64,000 nt of DNA from Georgenia muralis. GTDB lineage: Bacteria; Actinomycetota; Actinomycetes; Actinomycetales; Actinomycetaceae. This document shows positions 1 through 7,861 of this stretch, in pieces. The stretch covers positions 992,001 through 1,056,000 of the forward strand of contig NZ_RKRA01000001.1 in the NCBI RefSeq assembly GCF_003814705.1, read 5' to 3'. How positions within the stretch are numbered: the stretch's first letter is position 1; the number at the start of each line of letters is the position of its first letter. The notes beneath the pieces are model-generated. The model was not told the origin of the DNA. It did not search any database and was given only the letters and a program-made list of their open reading frames with translations. The translations under genes and the position numbers were made by a program.

Positions 1-341
1 TCTTCTCCTCCCTCGTCCTCACCGACGGCGCCCTGTTCGGTCACGACCTGGAGTCGGTCGCCGCGCTCCCGCGCCACGTGGTCCTCTCCGCGTGCGAGAC
101 GGGACTGGCCAGCATCCGCACCGGCGACGAGGCGCTGGGGATGACCGCCGCGTTCCTCCACGGCGGCGCCCGGACGGTGGTGGGGTCGGTGGGACGGGTC
201 GGCGACGAGGTGGCCGAGCAGGTCGCCGTCGCCCACCACCGCGGTGTGCGCTCCGGGCTCCCGCCTGCGGCCGCCCTGGCCGCCGCGTTGGGAGAGGCCG
301 ACGACGTCGCCCCGCTCGTGTGCTTCGGCGCGGGCTGGTGA
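1..341 (+). CDS. CHAT-domain protein, C-terminal fragment
   Basis: Open from the window edge (frame starts at base 3) to a TGA at 339-341, leaving about 112 residues. The motif VVLSACETG at codons beginning near base 80 is the catalytic-cysteine signature of CHAT domains (caspase-like peptidases, often with N-terminal TPR repeats). The following stretch, with GDEALGMTAAFLHGGARTVV, is the usual end of that domain. The N-terminus lies outside the window, so partner domains, length and function cannot be judged. It converges on the IclR gene, with only about 27 bp between the stop codons. The family call is confident; the biological role is unknown. Confidence 0.8.
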   Translation, partial: FSSLVLTDGALFGHDLESVAALPRHVVLSACETGLASIRTGDEALGMTAAFLHGGARTVVGSVGRVGDEVAEQVAVAHHRGVRSGLPPAAALAAALGEADDVAPLVCFGAGW

Positions 342-368
342 CCTGGCCTCGCGCGGCTGCAGAGCCCC

Positions 369-1106
369 TCAGGGGCGTCCGGCCATGGCGATGAGCCGGG
401 CTGCCCGGCGCAGCTCGTGGCGGTGGCCGAGCACGCTGCCGGCGCGCGCGGCCGGGACGGAGACCGCGACCGCCGCGGAGATCCCCGGCGCCGGCACAGG
501 TGCGGCCAGGCACACCGTCCCGAGGGAGTACTCCTCCCGGTCGACCGCCAGGTCGGTGGTGGCGGCGAGCTGGTGCATGAGGACCTTCCGGCTCGTCACG
601 GTGCGCGGGGTCAGGTCGGCGAGCGGGTGGCTCTCGACGTAGTCGCGGCGCTCGTCCTCCGGGAGCGTCGCGAGCACCGCCTTGCCCAGGGCCGTCGCGT
701 GGGCGGCGTCGTGGAAGCCCACCCACAGGTCGGTGCGCGGCGCGGCCGGAGAGTCCACGATGTCGACGAGACGGATCTCGCCGTCGTCGAGGACGGAGAG
801 GTAGGCCGCGGCCCCGAGCTCGACGTGGAGCTGCTGGAGGATCTGGTGGGTGCGCTGGGGCGGGACGGGCGTGTGGCGCGCGCCGGCGAGCGCGTCCACG
901 TGGTCACCGAGCACGTAGCCCTCGTCGGTGCGCAGCAGGTACCCCTCGTGGACGAGCGTGCGCAGGAGGTGGTACGCCGTGGCCACCGGCAGCCCGGTGG
1001 CGTGGGCGAGACGCTTCGCGGGCACGGGGCCGTCGGCTGCCGCCACCGCGTCGAGGAGGCTCAGTGCGCGCACCACCGAGTTGATGAGCGTCGGCTGCGG
1101 TGCCAT
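369..1106 (-). CDS. IclR-family transcriptional regulator
   Basis: A 245-residue protein of normal IclR length. An N-terminal winged helix-turn-helix spans about residues 5-65 (with ALSLLDAVAAADGPVPAKRL and LPVATAYHLLRTLV). The C-terminal IclR effector-binding domain follows and contains the typical HATALGKAVLATL segment. The ATG at 1106 is preceded by GGGAGG at good spacing. It lies downstream of, and in the same direction as, the uncharacterised gene at 1173-1550 (66-bp gap), so the two may be co-transcribed. IclR proteins sense small carboxylic or aromatic ligands; no adjacent catabolic operon points to a ligand, so its regulon is unknown. Confidence 0.88.
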   Translation of the reverse strand: MAPQPTLINSVVRALSLLDAVAAADGPVPAKRLAHATGLPVATAYHLLRTLVHEGYLLRTDEGYVLGDHVDALAGARHTPVPPQRTHQILQQLHVELGAAAYLSVLDDGEIRLVDIVDSPAAPRTDLWVGFHDAAHATALGKAVLATLPEDERRDYVESHPLADLTPRTVTSRKVLMHQLAATTDLAVDREEYSLGTVCLAAPVPAPGISAAVAVSVPAARAGSVLGHRHELRRAARLIAMAGRP

Positions 1107-1172
1107 GGGGCCTCCCGCGGCCAGGGTAGGCGCCCTGCTCCGGCGTGGGTAGAGCAGGGCGGCCCGGCCCCG

Positions 1173-1550
1173 TCAGGCGACCGCCGGTCGCTTGGACCGG
1201 GCCGCCGGCCGCCTGGCCGTGGCCGCGTCCCAGGCGTTCGTCAGGGCCTCGTACTGGGCCTCGCTCAAGGACTCGGGGAACGCCGTGGCCATCACCTTCC
1301 AGCGGAAGGCCATGCGCACGTCCGGAGGCAGGTCGTGCCGTGCCGAGCGTGCGGCGTCGTCGGCGGCCGCCATCTCCGCCCCGTGGCCGCCGGTGACGAG
1401 GATGCGCCGGCCGGAGTCGAACGCCTTGACGTAGCTGGCGCCGAGGCGGTGACGGCTCGTGGTCTGGGCGGTGCGGATGGTCTCGATCTGCTCCTCGGTG
1501 AGCTCGTCGAGCTGGGTGATCAGCTTGTGCAGGGTGCGGTCGAAGGTCAT
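1173..1550 (-). CDS. uncharacterised 125-residue protein
   Basis: I do not recognise this family. The protein is short, soluble and mixed-charge, with an N-terminal helix-like stretch (DRTLHKLITQLDELTEEQIE), no membrane segment and no signal peptide. A basic, Ala/Arg/Lys-rich C-terminal tail (about the last 20 residues) may bind nucleic acid or be disordered. AGGAGC lies 6 nt before the ATG, a good ribosome site. It precedes the IclR gene on the same strand and follows a promoter plus small ORF at 1716-1919. The codon pattern fits a real gene; the function is open. Confidence 0.65.
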   Translation of the reverse strand: MTFDRTLHKLITQLDELTEEQIETIRTAQTTSRHRLGASYVKAFDSGRRILVTGGHGAEMAAADDAARSARHDLPPDVRMAFRWKVMATAFPESLSEAQYEALTNAWDAATARRPAARSKRPAVA

Positions 1551-1715
1551 GTCGTGCTCCTGTTCCGCTCGTGGCGGCGGGTGGACTGCGGTGCGGCGTC
1601 GTTGCCGGGCCGGGTGGAGTGGCGCAGGGGGCGTCTTCCACCTGCGATGTCATCGGGGTCAGGGACGACGACGGGGGTCACCGTCGGTGGCGACCCCGGC
1701 TTGCTGTCGGAGTGA

Positions 1716-1841
1716 TCACTCGCCGGGCGGCCGATGCGCTCGGCTCGCCCTTCTGCGAGTGCTGCCCGGCGGCGCACCGGCGCAGCCGGTGTGGGCGCCC
1801 GTCGTACGAACGTCGGCGTTCGAGACCGTGGTGGACGACAT
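1716..1841 (-). CDS. possible small protein or leader peptide (41 aa)
   Basis: A 41-codon ORF beginning MSSTTVSNADVRTTG, with one Cys and a basic C-terminus. It has a strong purine-rich ribosome site (GGAGGGAGG) ending 4 nt before the ATG. A promoter candidate (TTGTGG at 1914-1919, 18-nt spacer, TACCAT at 1890-1895) would start a transcript roughly 40 nt upstream. After the stop, an imperfect hairpin (1674-1697) precedes the gene at 1550. It could be a leader peptide or a short protein. No homologue is recalled and the composition is low-complexity, so this is tentative. Confidence 0.35.
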   Translation of the reverse strand: MSSTTVSNADVRTTGAHTGCAGAPPGSTRRRASRAHRPPGE

Positions 1842-1889
1842 CGACCCTCCCTCCGGCGCGCGACAGCGAGACCCGTTGTCTGTGACCCC

Positions 1890-1919
1890 ATGGTAGGAGC
1901 GTCCGACGGCGGTCCACAA
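1890..1919 (-). promoter_or_regulatory. candidate sigma-A promoter for 1841-369
   Basis: Reading the minus strand: TTGTGG (1914-1919), 18 nt, TACCAT (1890-1895). It is well placed for the small ORF at 1841 and possibly the downstream uncharacterised gene and IclR gene. This is a prediction from the sequence only. Confidence 0.4.
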
Positions 1920-1983
1920 GGGCTGTGGCCCTCCCCTGTCCGGGGGACGCTGGACGTGTGTCCGCCGTCCAGGGCCGGCCGGG

Positions 1984-3387
1984 TTACCGCCGTCCGGCGG
2001 AGTGCGGGCCTGGGCTGTCCGCGTCGGGCTGGTGGTGGCCGTCCGCGCCGTGCGTGCCGTGCACCTGGGCGTCGTCGACGCCTGCGTCGCCGCGACGCAC
2101 GGCCGCGACCGCGAGCAGCACGGCCGGGACGAGCAGGAGAGCCGCGGCGAGGTTGACACCGCGGAAGCCGTCCAGGGCCAGGATGGGACCGGCGAGCGCG
2201 GCGGCCCCGGCGCCGGCGTAGTTCATGAGGGCGTCGGTCGCGCCCTGGAGCGGCACCCGGACGTCGCCCGAGTCCACCCCCGCCATCATGGCGGAGGAGG
2301 CGATGAGGCTGGCGGACCAGCCCAGCCCCAGCAGCACCAGGGCGGTCATCGTCACCGCGAAGGAGCCGCTGCGCGCGGCGACGAGCCCGAGGGCGATCGC
2401 AGCAGCCAGCACGGTGATGCCCAGGACGGCCACGCGCAGGGCACCGAGCCGGTCCGCGAGCCAGCCGAAGACGGGGCTGAGGGCGTACATCCCGAGCACG
2501 TGGGCGCTGATGACGATCCCGACGAGCTCGAGCCCCATGCCGCCGTGGGTCATGTGCAACGGGGTCATGGCCATCACCATGACCATCGTCGCGTGGGCGA
2601 CGGCGATGAGGACGACGGCGAACCGGGCCACCGGGTGGCCACCGGCCCAGCGCAGGGACGCCGCCGCGCTGACCGGGCGTGCGGGACGGGCAGCGGCCGC
2701 GGCGACCGGGGCCCCCGAGGGCGTGGTGGGTCCGACCGCCTCCGCCGTCAGGCCCGCACGACCGGGCCGGTAGAACAGCGCCAGCACGGTCCCGGCGAGG
2801 GCGAAGGCCACCACCGAGAACAGGTACGGGCCGGCGAGGCCGGGCAGCCCGGCCGAGGTGCCCAGGCGCTCGCCCACCGGGGTGAGGTTCGGCCCGGCCA
2901 CCGACCCGACGGTCGTCGCCCAGATGACCACGGACATCGTGCGCCCGCGCGAGGCCGGCTCGGCGAGGTCCGAGGCGGCGTAGCGGGTCTGGAGGTTGGT
3001 CGCCTGGGCGACCCCGAAGAGGCCCAGACCGACGAGCAGGACGACCAGGGAGTCCAGGACGGCGCCGCTGATGATGACGACGCCACCGAGCGTGGCCAGG
3101 GTGTACCCCACCGTCAGCGCCCAGCGCCGGCCCAGCCGCACCGCGGCGGTGGCGAGCGGGACGGCCGCGACGGCGGCACCGAGGACGCTCATCGCCTGTC
3201 CGAGCCCCGCGACCGCGGTCCCGCCGACCCGCTGGGCGAGGATGGCGCCGACCGCGATGCCGGAGGCGACCCCGATGCCGCCCAGGACGTTGCTGACGAC
3301 GAGGACGCCGATCGGCCGGCGGGCCCCGCCGGCGGTCGTGGGGCTGCTCTCGTCCCGGGCACGGGTCGCGTGTGGCGGGGTCGTCAC
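1984..3387 (-). CDS. MFS transporter
   Basis: About 467 residues with twelve predicted hydrophobic segments in two bundles separated by a Pro/Ala-rich cytoplasmic loop, the normal major facilitator layout. The region VRLGRRWALTVGYTLATLGG matches the basic MFS loop-2 motif. The C-terminus is His/Asp-rich (about the last 25 residues) and probably disordered or metal-interacting. I choose the GTG at 3387 because GAAGGAG precedes it by 8 nt; an ATG at 3429 would add 14 unlikely residues. The substrate cannot be read from sequence. The next gene downstream on this strand lies more than 400 bp away. Confidence 0.82.
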   Translation of the reverse strand: MTTPPHATRARDESSPTTAGGARRPIGVLVVSNVLGGIGVASGIAVGAILAQRVGGTAVAGLGQAMSVLGAAVAAVPLATAAVRLGRRWALTVGYTLATLGGVVIISGAVLDSLVVLLVGLGLFGVAQATNLQTRYAASDLAEPASRGRTMSVVIWATTVGSVAGPNLTPVGERLGTSAGLPGLAGPYLFSVVAFALAGTVLALFYRPGRAGLTAEAVGPTTPSGAPVAAAAARPARPVSAAASLRWAGGHPVARFAVVLIAVAHATMVMVMAMTPLHMTHGGMGLELVGIVISAHVLGMYALSPVFGWLADRLGALRVAVLGITVLAAAIALGLVAARSGSFAVTMTALVLLGLGWSASLIASSAMMAGVDSGDVRVPLQGATDALMNYAGAGAAALAGPILALDGFRGVNLAAALLLVPAVLLAVAAVRRGDAGVDDAQVHGTHGADGHHQPDADSPGPHSAGRR

Positions 3388-3475
3388 GCCCGGCACTCCT
3401 TCGTCTCGCACGTCGGGACAACGGCGCACCGGCCGCCGGCATTCCGTCGCGCCGTCGACCCGGCCCGGGGGCGGC

Positions 3476-4372
3476 TCATCGCAGGAGGTCCGGCACGGCC
3501 TGGGTCGCCGTCGCGACCGCGACGACGGCGAGCAGCACCGCGAAGGCGGTGGTCAGGCGGTGCGGCGCGGTCCGCGCAGAGAGCCTCGACCCGGCGAAGC
3601 CGCCCGCCATCGACGCCGCGGCGAAGGCGACGACGGTCGCCCAGTCCACCGTCGGCAGGCTCTCGGTCCGACCGGCCAGACCGGTGAGCGAGTTGACGAC
3701 GATGACCAGCAGCGAGGTGCCGACGGCGTGGCGCATGGGCAGCCCGAGCGCGAGGACGAGGGCCGGCACGACCGCGAACCCGCCACCGACGCCGAAGAAG
3801 CCGGTGAGCAGGCCCACCAGGCTCGCGGCCGCGACGACGACACCCGCGCGCCGCAGCCGGGTGCGACGCCGCGGGTCGAGCAGCTCGGCGTGCCGGGAGA
3901 CGTCGGGCCCCGGTGCGAGGTCCGGCTCCGCGTCGTCGCCCCTCGCCGTCCCCTCGGGCGCGGCGTCGAGCGCTGCCGGTCCGGCGGGCGGCGCGGGCTC
4001 GCCCGACCTCATGAGCGCCTTGCGGAGCATGAGCACCGCGACGAGCGTGAGCAGCATCGAGAACGCCGTCATGAGCACGGCCGGGTCCGCCCCGGCGGAG
4101 AGCCGCGAGCCGAGGAACGCCCACACCGCGCCGAGCAGGCCGAAGGTCAGGCCGGGCGCCCAGCGGACGTTGCCGGCGCGGGCGTGCGAGACGAGGGCGA
4201 CGGCGGAGGTGGCCCCCACGATGACCATCGACGCGGTCGCCGCCTCGTAGGGGACGGTCCCGAGGAGGTAGACGAGGATCGGGACGGTGAGGATCCCGCC
4301 GCCGCCGCCGAGCGCGCCGACGACGACGCCGACGCCCAGGCCGATCGCCGCCGGGAGGAGGACCTCGGTCAC
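3476..4372 (-). CDS. TauE/SafE-family sulfite/anion permease
   Basis: A 298-residue membrane protein. Both halves carry the glycine-rich signature of the family (GALGGGGGILTVPILVYLLG near the N-terminus and FFGVGGGFAVVPALVLALGL in the middle), showing the internal repeat. A polar, acidic loop separates the halves. TauE/SafE proteins export or import sulfite, sulfoacetate or related small anions. The GTG at 4372 is the chosen start because it immediately precedes the first hydrophobic helix. The frame stays open further upstream, but that stretch lies inside DUF3027 in another frame. It ends about 90 bp before the MFS start. Confidence 0.8.
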   Translation of the reverse strand: MTEVLLPAAIGLGVGVVVGALGGGGGILTVPILVYLLGTVPYEAATASMVIVGATSAVALVSHARAGNVRWAPGLTFGLLGAVWAFLGSRLSAGADPAVLMTAFSMLLTLVAVLMLRKALMRSGEPAPPAGPAALDAAPEGTARGDDAEPDLAPGPDVSRHAELLDPRRRTRLRRAGVVVAAASLVGLLTGFFGVGGGFAVVPALVLALGLPMRHAVGTSLLVIVVNSLTGLAGRTESLPTVDWATVVAFAAASMAGGFAGSRLSARTAPHRLTTAFAVLLAVVAVATATQAVPDLLR

Positions 4373-4421
4373 GACCGGGGCCGACCGGTCAGGACCAGGA
4401 CCCGAGCCGGGGCGTCGGCGG

Positions 4422-5345
4422 TCACTCCTGGTCCGCGACGTCCCCGGTGGAGGCGACGTCGTCCTGCGTGGAGGTCGTGACGTCGGGAACGGCCGTGGAG
4501 GTCGTGACGTCGGGAACGGCGTCGACGGCGGTCTCGGACTCGTCCTCGCCGGCGATGACGGCCCCCACGTTCGCGGTCGCGACGACCTCGAGGTCCATCT
4601 CGTCACGGACGGGGCGCGACGGCTGCCACAGGGGTTGCGCCTCGGGCGCGTGGGTCTCGGAGTGCGCGCCGCAGCCGTGGTCGACCGAGACCACCCGGCC
4701 GTCGTCGGGCGCCCACTCGTTGCCGCACACACCGAAGACGGTGCGGGGCGAGCCCGCCATCTTCATGAAGAAGCCGCAGGTGGAGCACTGCGCGGTCGCG
4801 GCCTTGGCGACCGGTGCCTGCGGCCCGTGGTCGCCCTCGTACCACCGGGTCATCGCCTGGGCGCGTCCCTCGCGGGAGAGCACGCGGGCCCGGCCGAGCC
4901 CGAGCTCGTAGATGGCGAGCTCGTCGGCGTCCTCGCCGGTCGCCTCGTACCCCTGCTCGAGGCGCTCGTCGTCGCCGTCGTAGGGCAGGACGTCCCCGGG
5001 GCCGACGTCGCCCGGGCGGAGGCGCTCGGACCACGGCAGCCACTCCGGCGCCAGCAGGGCGCCGTCGCCGGGCAGGAGCTCGACCTCGCACACCGTGGCG
5101 ACGCGTCCGCGCGGCGGGCGCGCGACCGTCACCGCCCAGTGCCAGCCCCGGTAGCCCGGGACGAGGGACTCGAAGCGGTGGGTGACCAGCCGCTCGTCCT
5201 CGACGACCGCCCCGCGGTGCTCCCCGACCTGGCCGGGCAGCGCCATCTCCTCGGCCGCCAGGCGGGCGACGTCGACCGCACCCACGAGCACCGCCTCCTT
5301 GGCGGCGCGGACGGGGGTGCGGGGGGACGCGGTGGCTGCTGGCAC
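4422..5345 (-). CDS. DUF3027 family protein
   Basis: A 307-residue soluble protein matching the actinobacterial DUF3027 family. An N-terminal domain carries VPGYRGWHWAVTVARPPRG and WLPWSERLRPGDVGPGD. A zinc-ribbon-like stretch follows (CSTCGFFMKMAGSPRTVFGV, then CGN and HGCGAHSETH). The acidic C-terminal tail contains a perfect 9-residue duplication. The GTG at 5345 is chosen because it lies 7 nt after a TAGAAT element, implying a leaderless mRNA; there is no Shine-Dalgarno sequence. The family is commonly linked to a cold-shock gene, as here, but its role is unknown. Confidence 0.82.
   Translation of the reverse strand: MPAATASPRTPVRAAKEAVLVGAVDVARLAAEEMALPGQVGEHRGAVVEDERLVTHRFESLVPGYRGWHWAVTVARPPRGRVATVCEVELLPGDGALLAPEWLPWSERLRPGDVGPGDVLPYDGDDERLEQGYEATGEDADELAIYELGLGRARVLSREGRAQAMTRWYEGDHGPQAPVAKAATAQCSTCGFFMKMAGSPRTVFGVCGNEWAPDDGRVVSVDHGCGAHSETHAPEAQPLWQPSRPVRDEMDLEVVATANVGAVIAGEDESETAVDAVPDVTTSTAVPDVTTSTQDDVASTGDVADQE
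4468..4520. repeat. 26-bp direct repeat inside DUF3027 coding tail
   Basis: Two identical 26-bp copies at 4468 and 4495 with a 27-bp period keep the frame and duplicate nine residues around PDVTTST in the disordered C-terminal tail. This looks like a recent slippage duplication. Confidence 0.85.
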
Positions 5346-5352
5346 GGTGTCG

Positions 5353-5358
5353 ATTCTA
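5353..5358 (-). promoter_or_regulatory. -10 element of leaderless DUF3027 transcript
   Basis: TAGAAT read on the minus strand, 7 nt before the GTG at 5345. A weak -35 candidate (TGACCT) lies 18 nt further upstream. No ribosome-binding site is present. Confidence 0.5.
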
Positions 5359-5379
5359 TCGGTCGGTTTCTCGGGCAGG

Positions 5380-5754
5380 TCAGGCGTCGAACTGGTCGGC
5401 GACGGCGCGCAGGAGCTGCGCCAGCTTCTGACCGTTCTCCGGGTAGTGACCGCGGTGGAGGCTGTTGGAGGTGCGGTCGAGGGTCTTGATGAGGTCCTCG
5501 ACGATCGGGACCATGTCCTCGGCGGGCATCCGGTGCGCCTTGGCCACCGACGGCGGGGCCTCGACGACCGTGACGGACAGCGCCTGGGGACCACGGCGGC
5601 CGTCGGCGATGCCGAAGTCGACCTTCGTGCCCGGCTTCGGGGTGATCCCCGACGGGAGCGCCGAGGCGTGGAGGAAGACCTCACCGCCGTCGTCGGACGC
5701 GATGAAACCGAACCCCTTGTCGACGTCGTACCACTTCACCTTGCCGGTAGGCAC
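5380..5754 (-). CDS. cold-shock domain protein with C-terminal extension
   Basis: A 124-residue protein. Residues 1-65 form the cold-shock (OB-fold) domain, with GKVKWYDVDKGFGFIASDDG and EVFLHASALPSG carrying the RNP1-like and RNP2-like aromatic nucleic-acid-binding motifs. A further 60 residues (including MVPIVEDLIKTLDRTSNSLH) form a helical extension seen in long actinobacterial cold-shock proteins. It probably acts as an RNA chaperone or transcription antiterminator. The GTG at 5754 has GAAGAGG about 8 nt upstream. It sits just upstream of DUF3027 in the same direction, but DUF3027 appears to have its own promoter. Confidence 0.9.
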   Translation of the reverse strand: MPTGKVKWYDVDKGFGFIASDDGGEVFLHASALPSGITPKPGTKVDFGIADGRRGPQALSVTVVEAPPSVAKAHRMPAEDMVPIVEDLIKTLDRTSNSLHRGHYPENGQKLAQLLRAVADQFDA

Positions 5755-5877
5755 GGTTCTTACCTCTTCTGTCGTCACGAACGAAAGCGCCGGCGGTCGC
5801 CGGCGCCACCGGTCCAGGGTAGCGGGACGCCGGCCACCTCGGCGCCGCCTTCGCGCGCCGGGGCCACGGCCGCGAAT

Positions 5878-5974
5878 AGGTCCGGCGAACAGGGCGGCGA
5901 GCAGGTCCGGCGAACAGGGCGGCGAACAGGGCGGCGAACAGGGCGGCGAGCAGGTCCGGTGAACAGGTCCGGCG
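5878..5974. repeat. intergenic 12/13-bp tandem repeat
   Basis: About eight units alternating AGGTCCGGCGAAC (13 bp) and AGGGCGGCGAAC (12 bp) lie between the divergent cold-shock gene and the gene at 6041. Unit length is not a multiple of three throughout and no start or ribosome site opens it, so it is treated as non-coding minisatellite DNA. Confidence 0.8.
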
Positions 5975-6040
5975 GGGCCGGTAGCGCGGCGGCGGACGGT
6001 GCGCGAGGCTGGAGGCGACCGCGTCGCCCGGAGGATCTCG

Positions 6041-7822
6041 ATGGCCGAGACACCGCTCACCCGCCAGGCCGCCCTCATGAAGGACCTGGGGATGTGGGTC
6101 CACCGCGCCTCGGCGCCGGGATGGGACGAGATCCGGCTCCTCCTCAAGCCCGTCGGTGAGGCCGTCCACGTGCGCATCGAGGAGGTCCGCGGCCGCGGCT
6201 CGGTCGTCCGCACCGGCGAGCTGGCGCCGGGATCGCAGGCGTACGCGGACGTCCACGAGCTGCGGGACCTGCTCTACACCCACCCGTCGGGCACCTGGCA
6301 CACCTTCCTCATCCACCTCCACGCCCGGGCCTGGCCGGTGCCGACCGTGTCGGTGGACGGCGTCGCCGACTACGACGACGAGCCGCCGCACTGGGAGGAG
6401 GGTGAGAGCGCCGACCTCTCCGCCGAGGACCTCCTCGAGGACTACACGACCTACCCCCGCACCCGTGAGGCGACGCCGGAGTGGGTGGTGCGCCGGGTCG
6501 CGGAGGCCGGGCTGCACCTGCCCTACATCCCGGCGGGCGAGTCCGCCCCCGGCCGGTGGCCGGTGGTCGACGCGGGCTCGCTCGGCGGGGCCGACGGTCC
6601 CGGCGCCGCCGCGCCCCGGGCTGTGACGGACACCCGCTCGGGCCACCGCCACGTGCCCCGCCTCGCCGCGCCGCCCGAGCGGCTGACGGTACTCGTCGAC
6701 CGTGACGGCATCCCCCACGAGGACGGCCGCCGCCCGCAGCAGCACCGTCGGACCGTCCCCGGCAGCGCCTCGGTCCGCGAGATCCTCGACGGCCTCGGCC
6801 TGCCCCTGCTCTTCGTCGACGGGCACGGCACCTGGATGGTCGTGCGCGGCACGAGCGGGGCGGACGGCGCGCACACGCTGGGCGTCGTCGTCCAGGAGGG
6901 CGGGGGTGCGGTGGTGCACGTGACGACCGACCTCGAGCCCTGGCAGCTGGCCGACGAGGAGGGCGAGCTCGCGCTCTACTACCGCTCGGTGCCGGGACCG
7001 CCCGCGGAGGTCGTGGCCGCGGCGGAGCTCGACGAGACCTGGACGCCGACCCGGCCGCGGGGCGCGGTGGCGGACAACCTGCCGGTGCGGCGGGCGCTCG
7101 AGCGCTACTCCGCGGCCCCCGGCGCCGACCGCGGCCTCGACGTCCTGCGGCAGGCGCTGGGCGGACAGCTCCTCCTCGACTGCACCGGCACCGTGCTGGG
7201 GCCGGACGGCGAGCCCACCAGGGTGGTCGTGAACTTCGTGACGGCACCCGACGGCGAGAAGGCCCTGCCCGCGTTCACCCACCACTCCGAGCTGGTGGCG
7301 TTCCGCCGCGACGACGACGGCGCCGCCCGGTCCCTCGTCCAGCCCGCCCACGGGGTGCTGGAGTTCTTCGTGGCCGACGGCGACGCCGCCTGGCTCTACA
7401 TCAACCCCGCGGGCCCACCGCTGGGCATCCACCGTGACCAGGTCGAGCTCGCCCTGCGGCCCGGGCACAACGCGGCGGTCAAGAACGCCCTCATGGGCTG
7501 CGGCCCGACCGGCGTCCCGCTCGGCCCGCACCCGGACCGACCGCCGTCGATGCAGGTGCTCTTCGACGCGCTGCGCACCGAGGGCGGCTTCCTCTTCCTC
7601 GGTGAGGGGGCTGCCACCACGGGCACGCTCCTCGCCTTCAGCTCGGCCGTCGAGGTCGCCGCGCACGACCGGTCCCTGCCCTTCCGCCGGACGGAGGTCC
7701 ACCGGGTGCTGGAGCAGGTGACCTCGGACGGGCTCGACGTCCTGCGCATCAACCCCGGCGGGCCGCAGGCCGAGATCCCGGCGGAGCAGGTCCGCCGCTT
7801 CCTGGGGCTCCCGCCGGCCTGA
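6041..7822 (+). CDS. multidomain protein: YezG-like N-terminus, YbjN-like middle, two SseB-like domains
   Basis: A 593-residue soluble protein with no signal peptide. Residues about 5-125 resemble the YezG/DUF600 immunity fold (APGWDEIRLLLKPVGEAVHV, then HTFLIHLHAR). Residues about 225-320 look YbjN/chaperone-like (SVREILDGLGLPLLFVDGHG). Two C-terminal SseB-like modules each end in a similar signature (LYINPAGPPLGIHRDQVE and LRINPGGPQAEIPAEQVRRF). GGAGG lies 6 nt before the ATG at 6041. It is followed at 39 bp by the helicase-associated gene. SseB and YezG domains occur in secretion-linked and toxin-immunity proteins, but no toxin or secretion gene is adjacent. Domain names beyond the SseB pair are inference. 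Confidence 0.72.
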   Translation: MAETPLTRQAALMKDLGMWVHRASAPGWDEIRLLLKPVGEAVHVRIEEVRGRGSVVRTGELAPGSQAYADVHELRDLLYTHPSGTWHTFLIHLHARAWPVPTVSVDGVADYDDEPPHWEEGESADLSAEDLLEDYTTYPRTREATPEWVVRRVAEAGLHLPYIPAGESAPGRWPVVDAGSLGGADGPGAAAPRAVTDTRSGHRHVPRLAAPPERLTVLVDRDGIPHEDGRRPQQHRRTVPGSASVREILDGLGLPLLFVDGHGTWMVVRGTSGADGAHTLGVVVQEGGGAVVHVTTDLEPWQLADEEGELALYYRSVPGPPAEVVAAAELDETWTPTRPRGAVADNLPVRRALERYSAAPGADRGLDVLRQALGGQLLLDCTGTVLGPDGEPTRVVVNFVTAPDGEKALPAFTHHSELVAFRRDDDGAARSLVQPAHGVLEFFVADGDAAWLYINPAGPPLGIHRDQVELALRPGHNAAVKNALMGCGPTGVPLGPHPDRPPSMQVLFDALRTEGGFLFLGEGAATTGTLLAFSSAVEVAAHDRSLPFRRTEVHRVLEQVTSDGLDVLRINPGGPQAEIPAEQVRRFLGLPPA

Positions 7823-7848
7823 GTCGCCGCACCGCAGCGGACCGGTCG

Positions 7849-7854
7849 TAGGGT
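7849..7854 (+). promoter_or_regulatory. -10 element of leaderless helicase-associated gene
   Basis: TAGGGT followed by 7 nt and the ATG at 7862. No -35 of quality and no ribosome site are seen. Confidence 0.5.
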
Positions 7855-7861
7855 GGGACGG

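Noticed and set aside
5878..5974. Repeat translated as a GEQ-type repeat peptide
   Set aside because: No start codon with a ribosome site, and mixed 12/13-bp units break the frame.
5681..7702. A 673-codon minus-strand frame opposite the SseB-like gene
   Set aside because: Shadow of the plus-strand gene, and it also reads through the tandem repeat.
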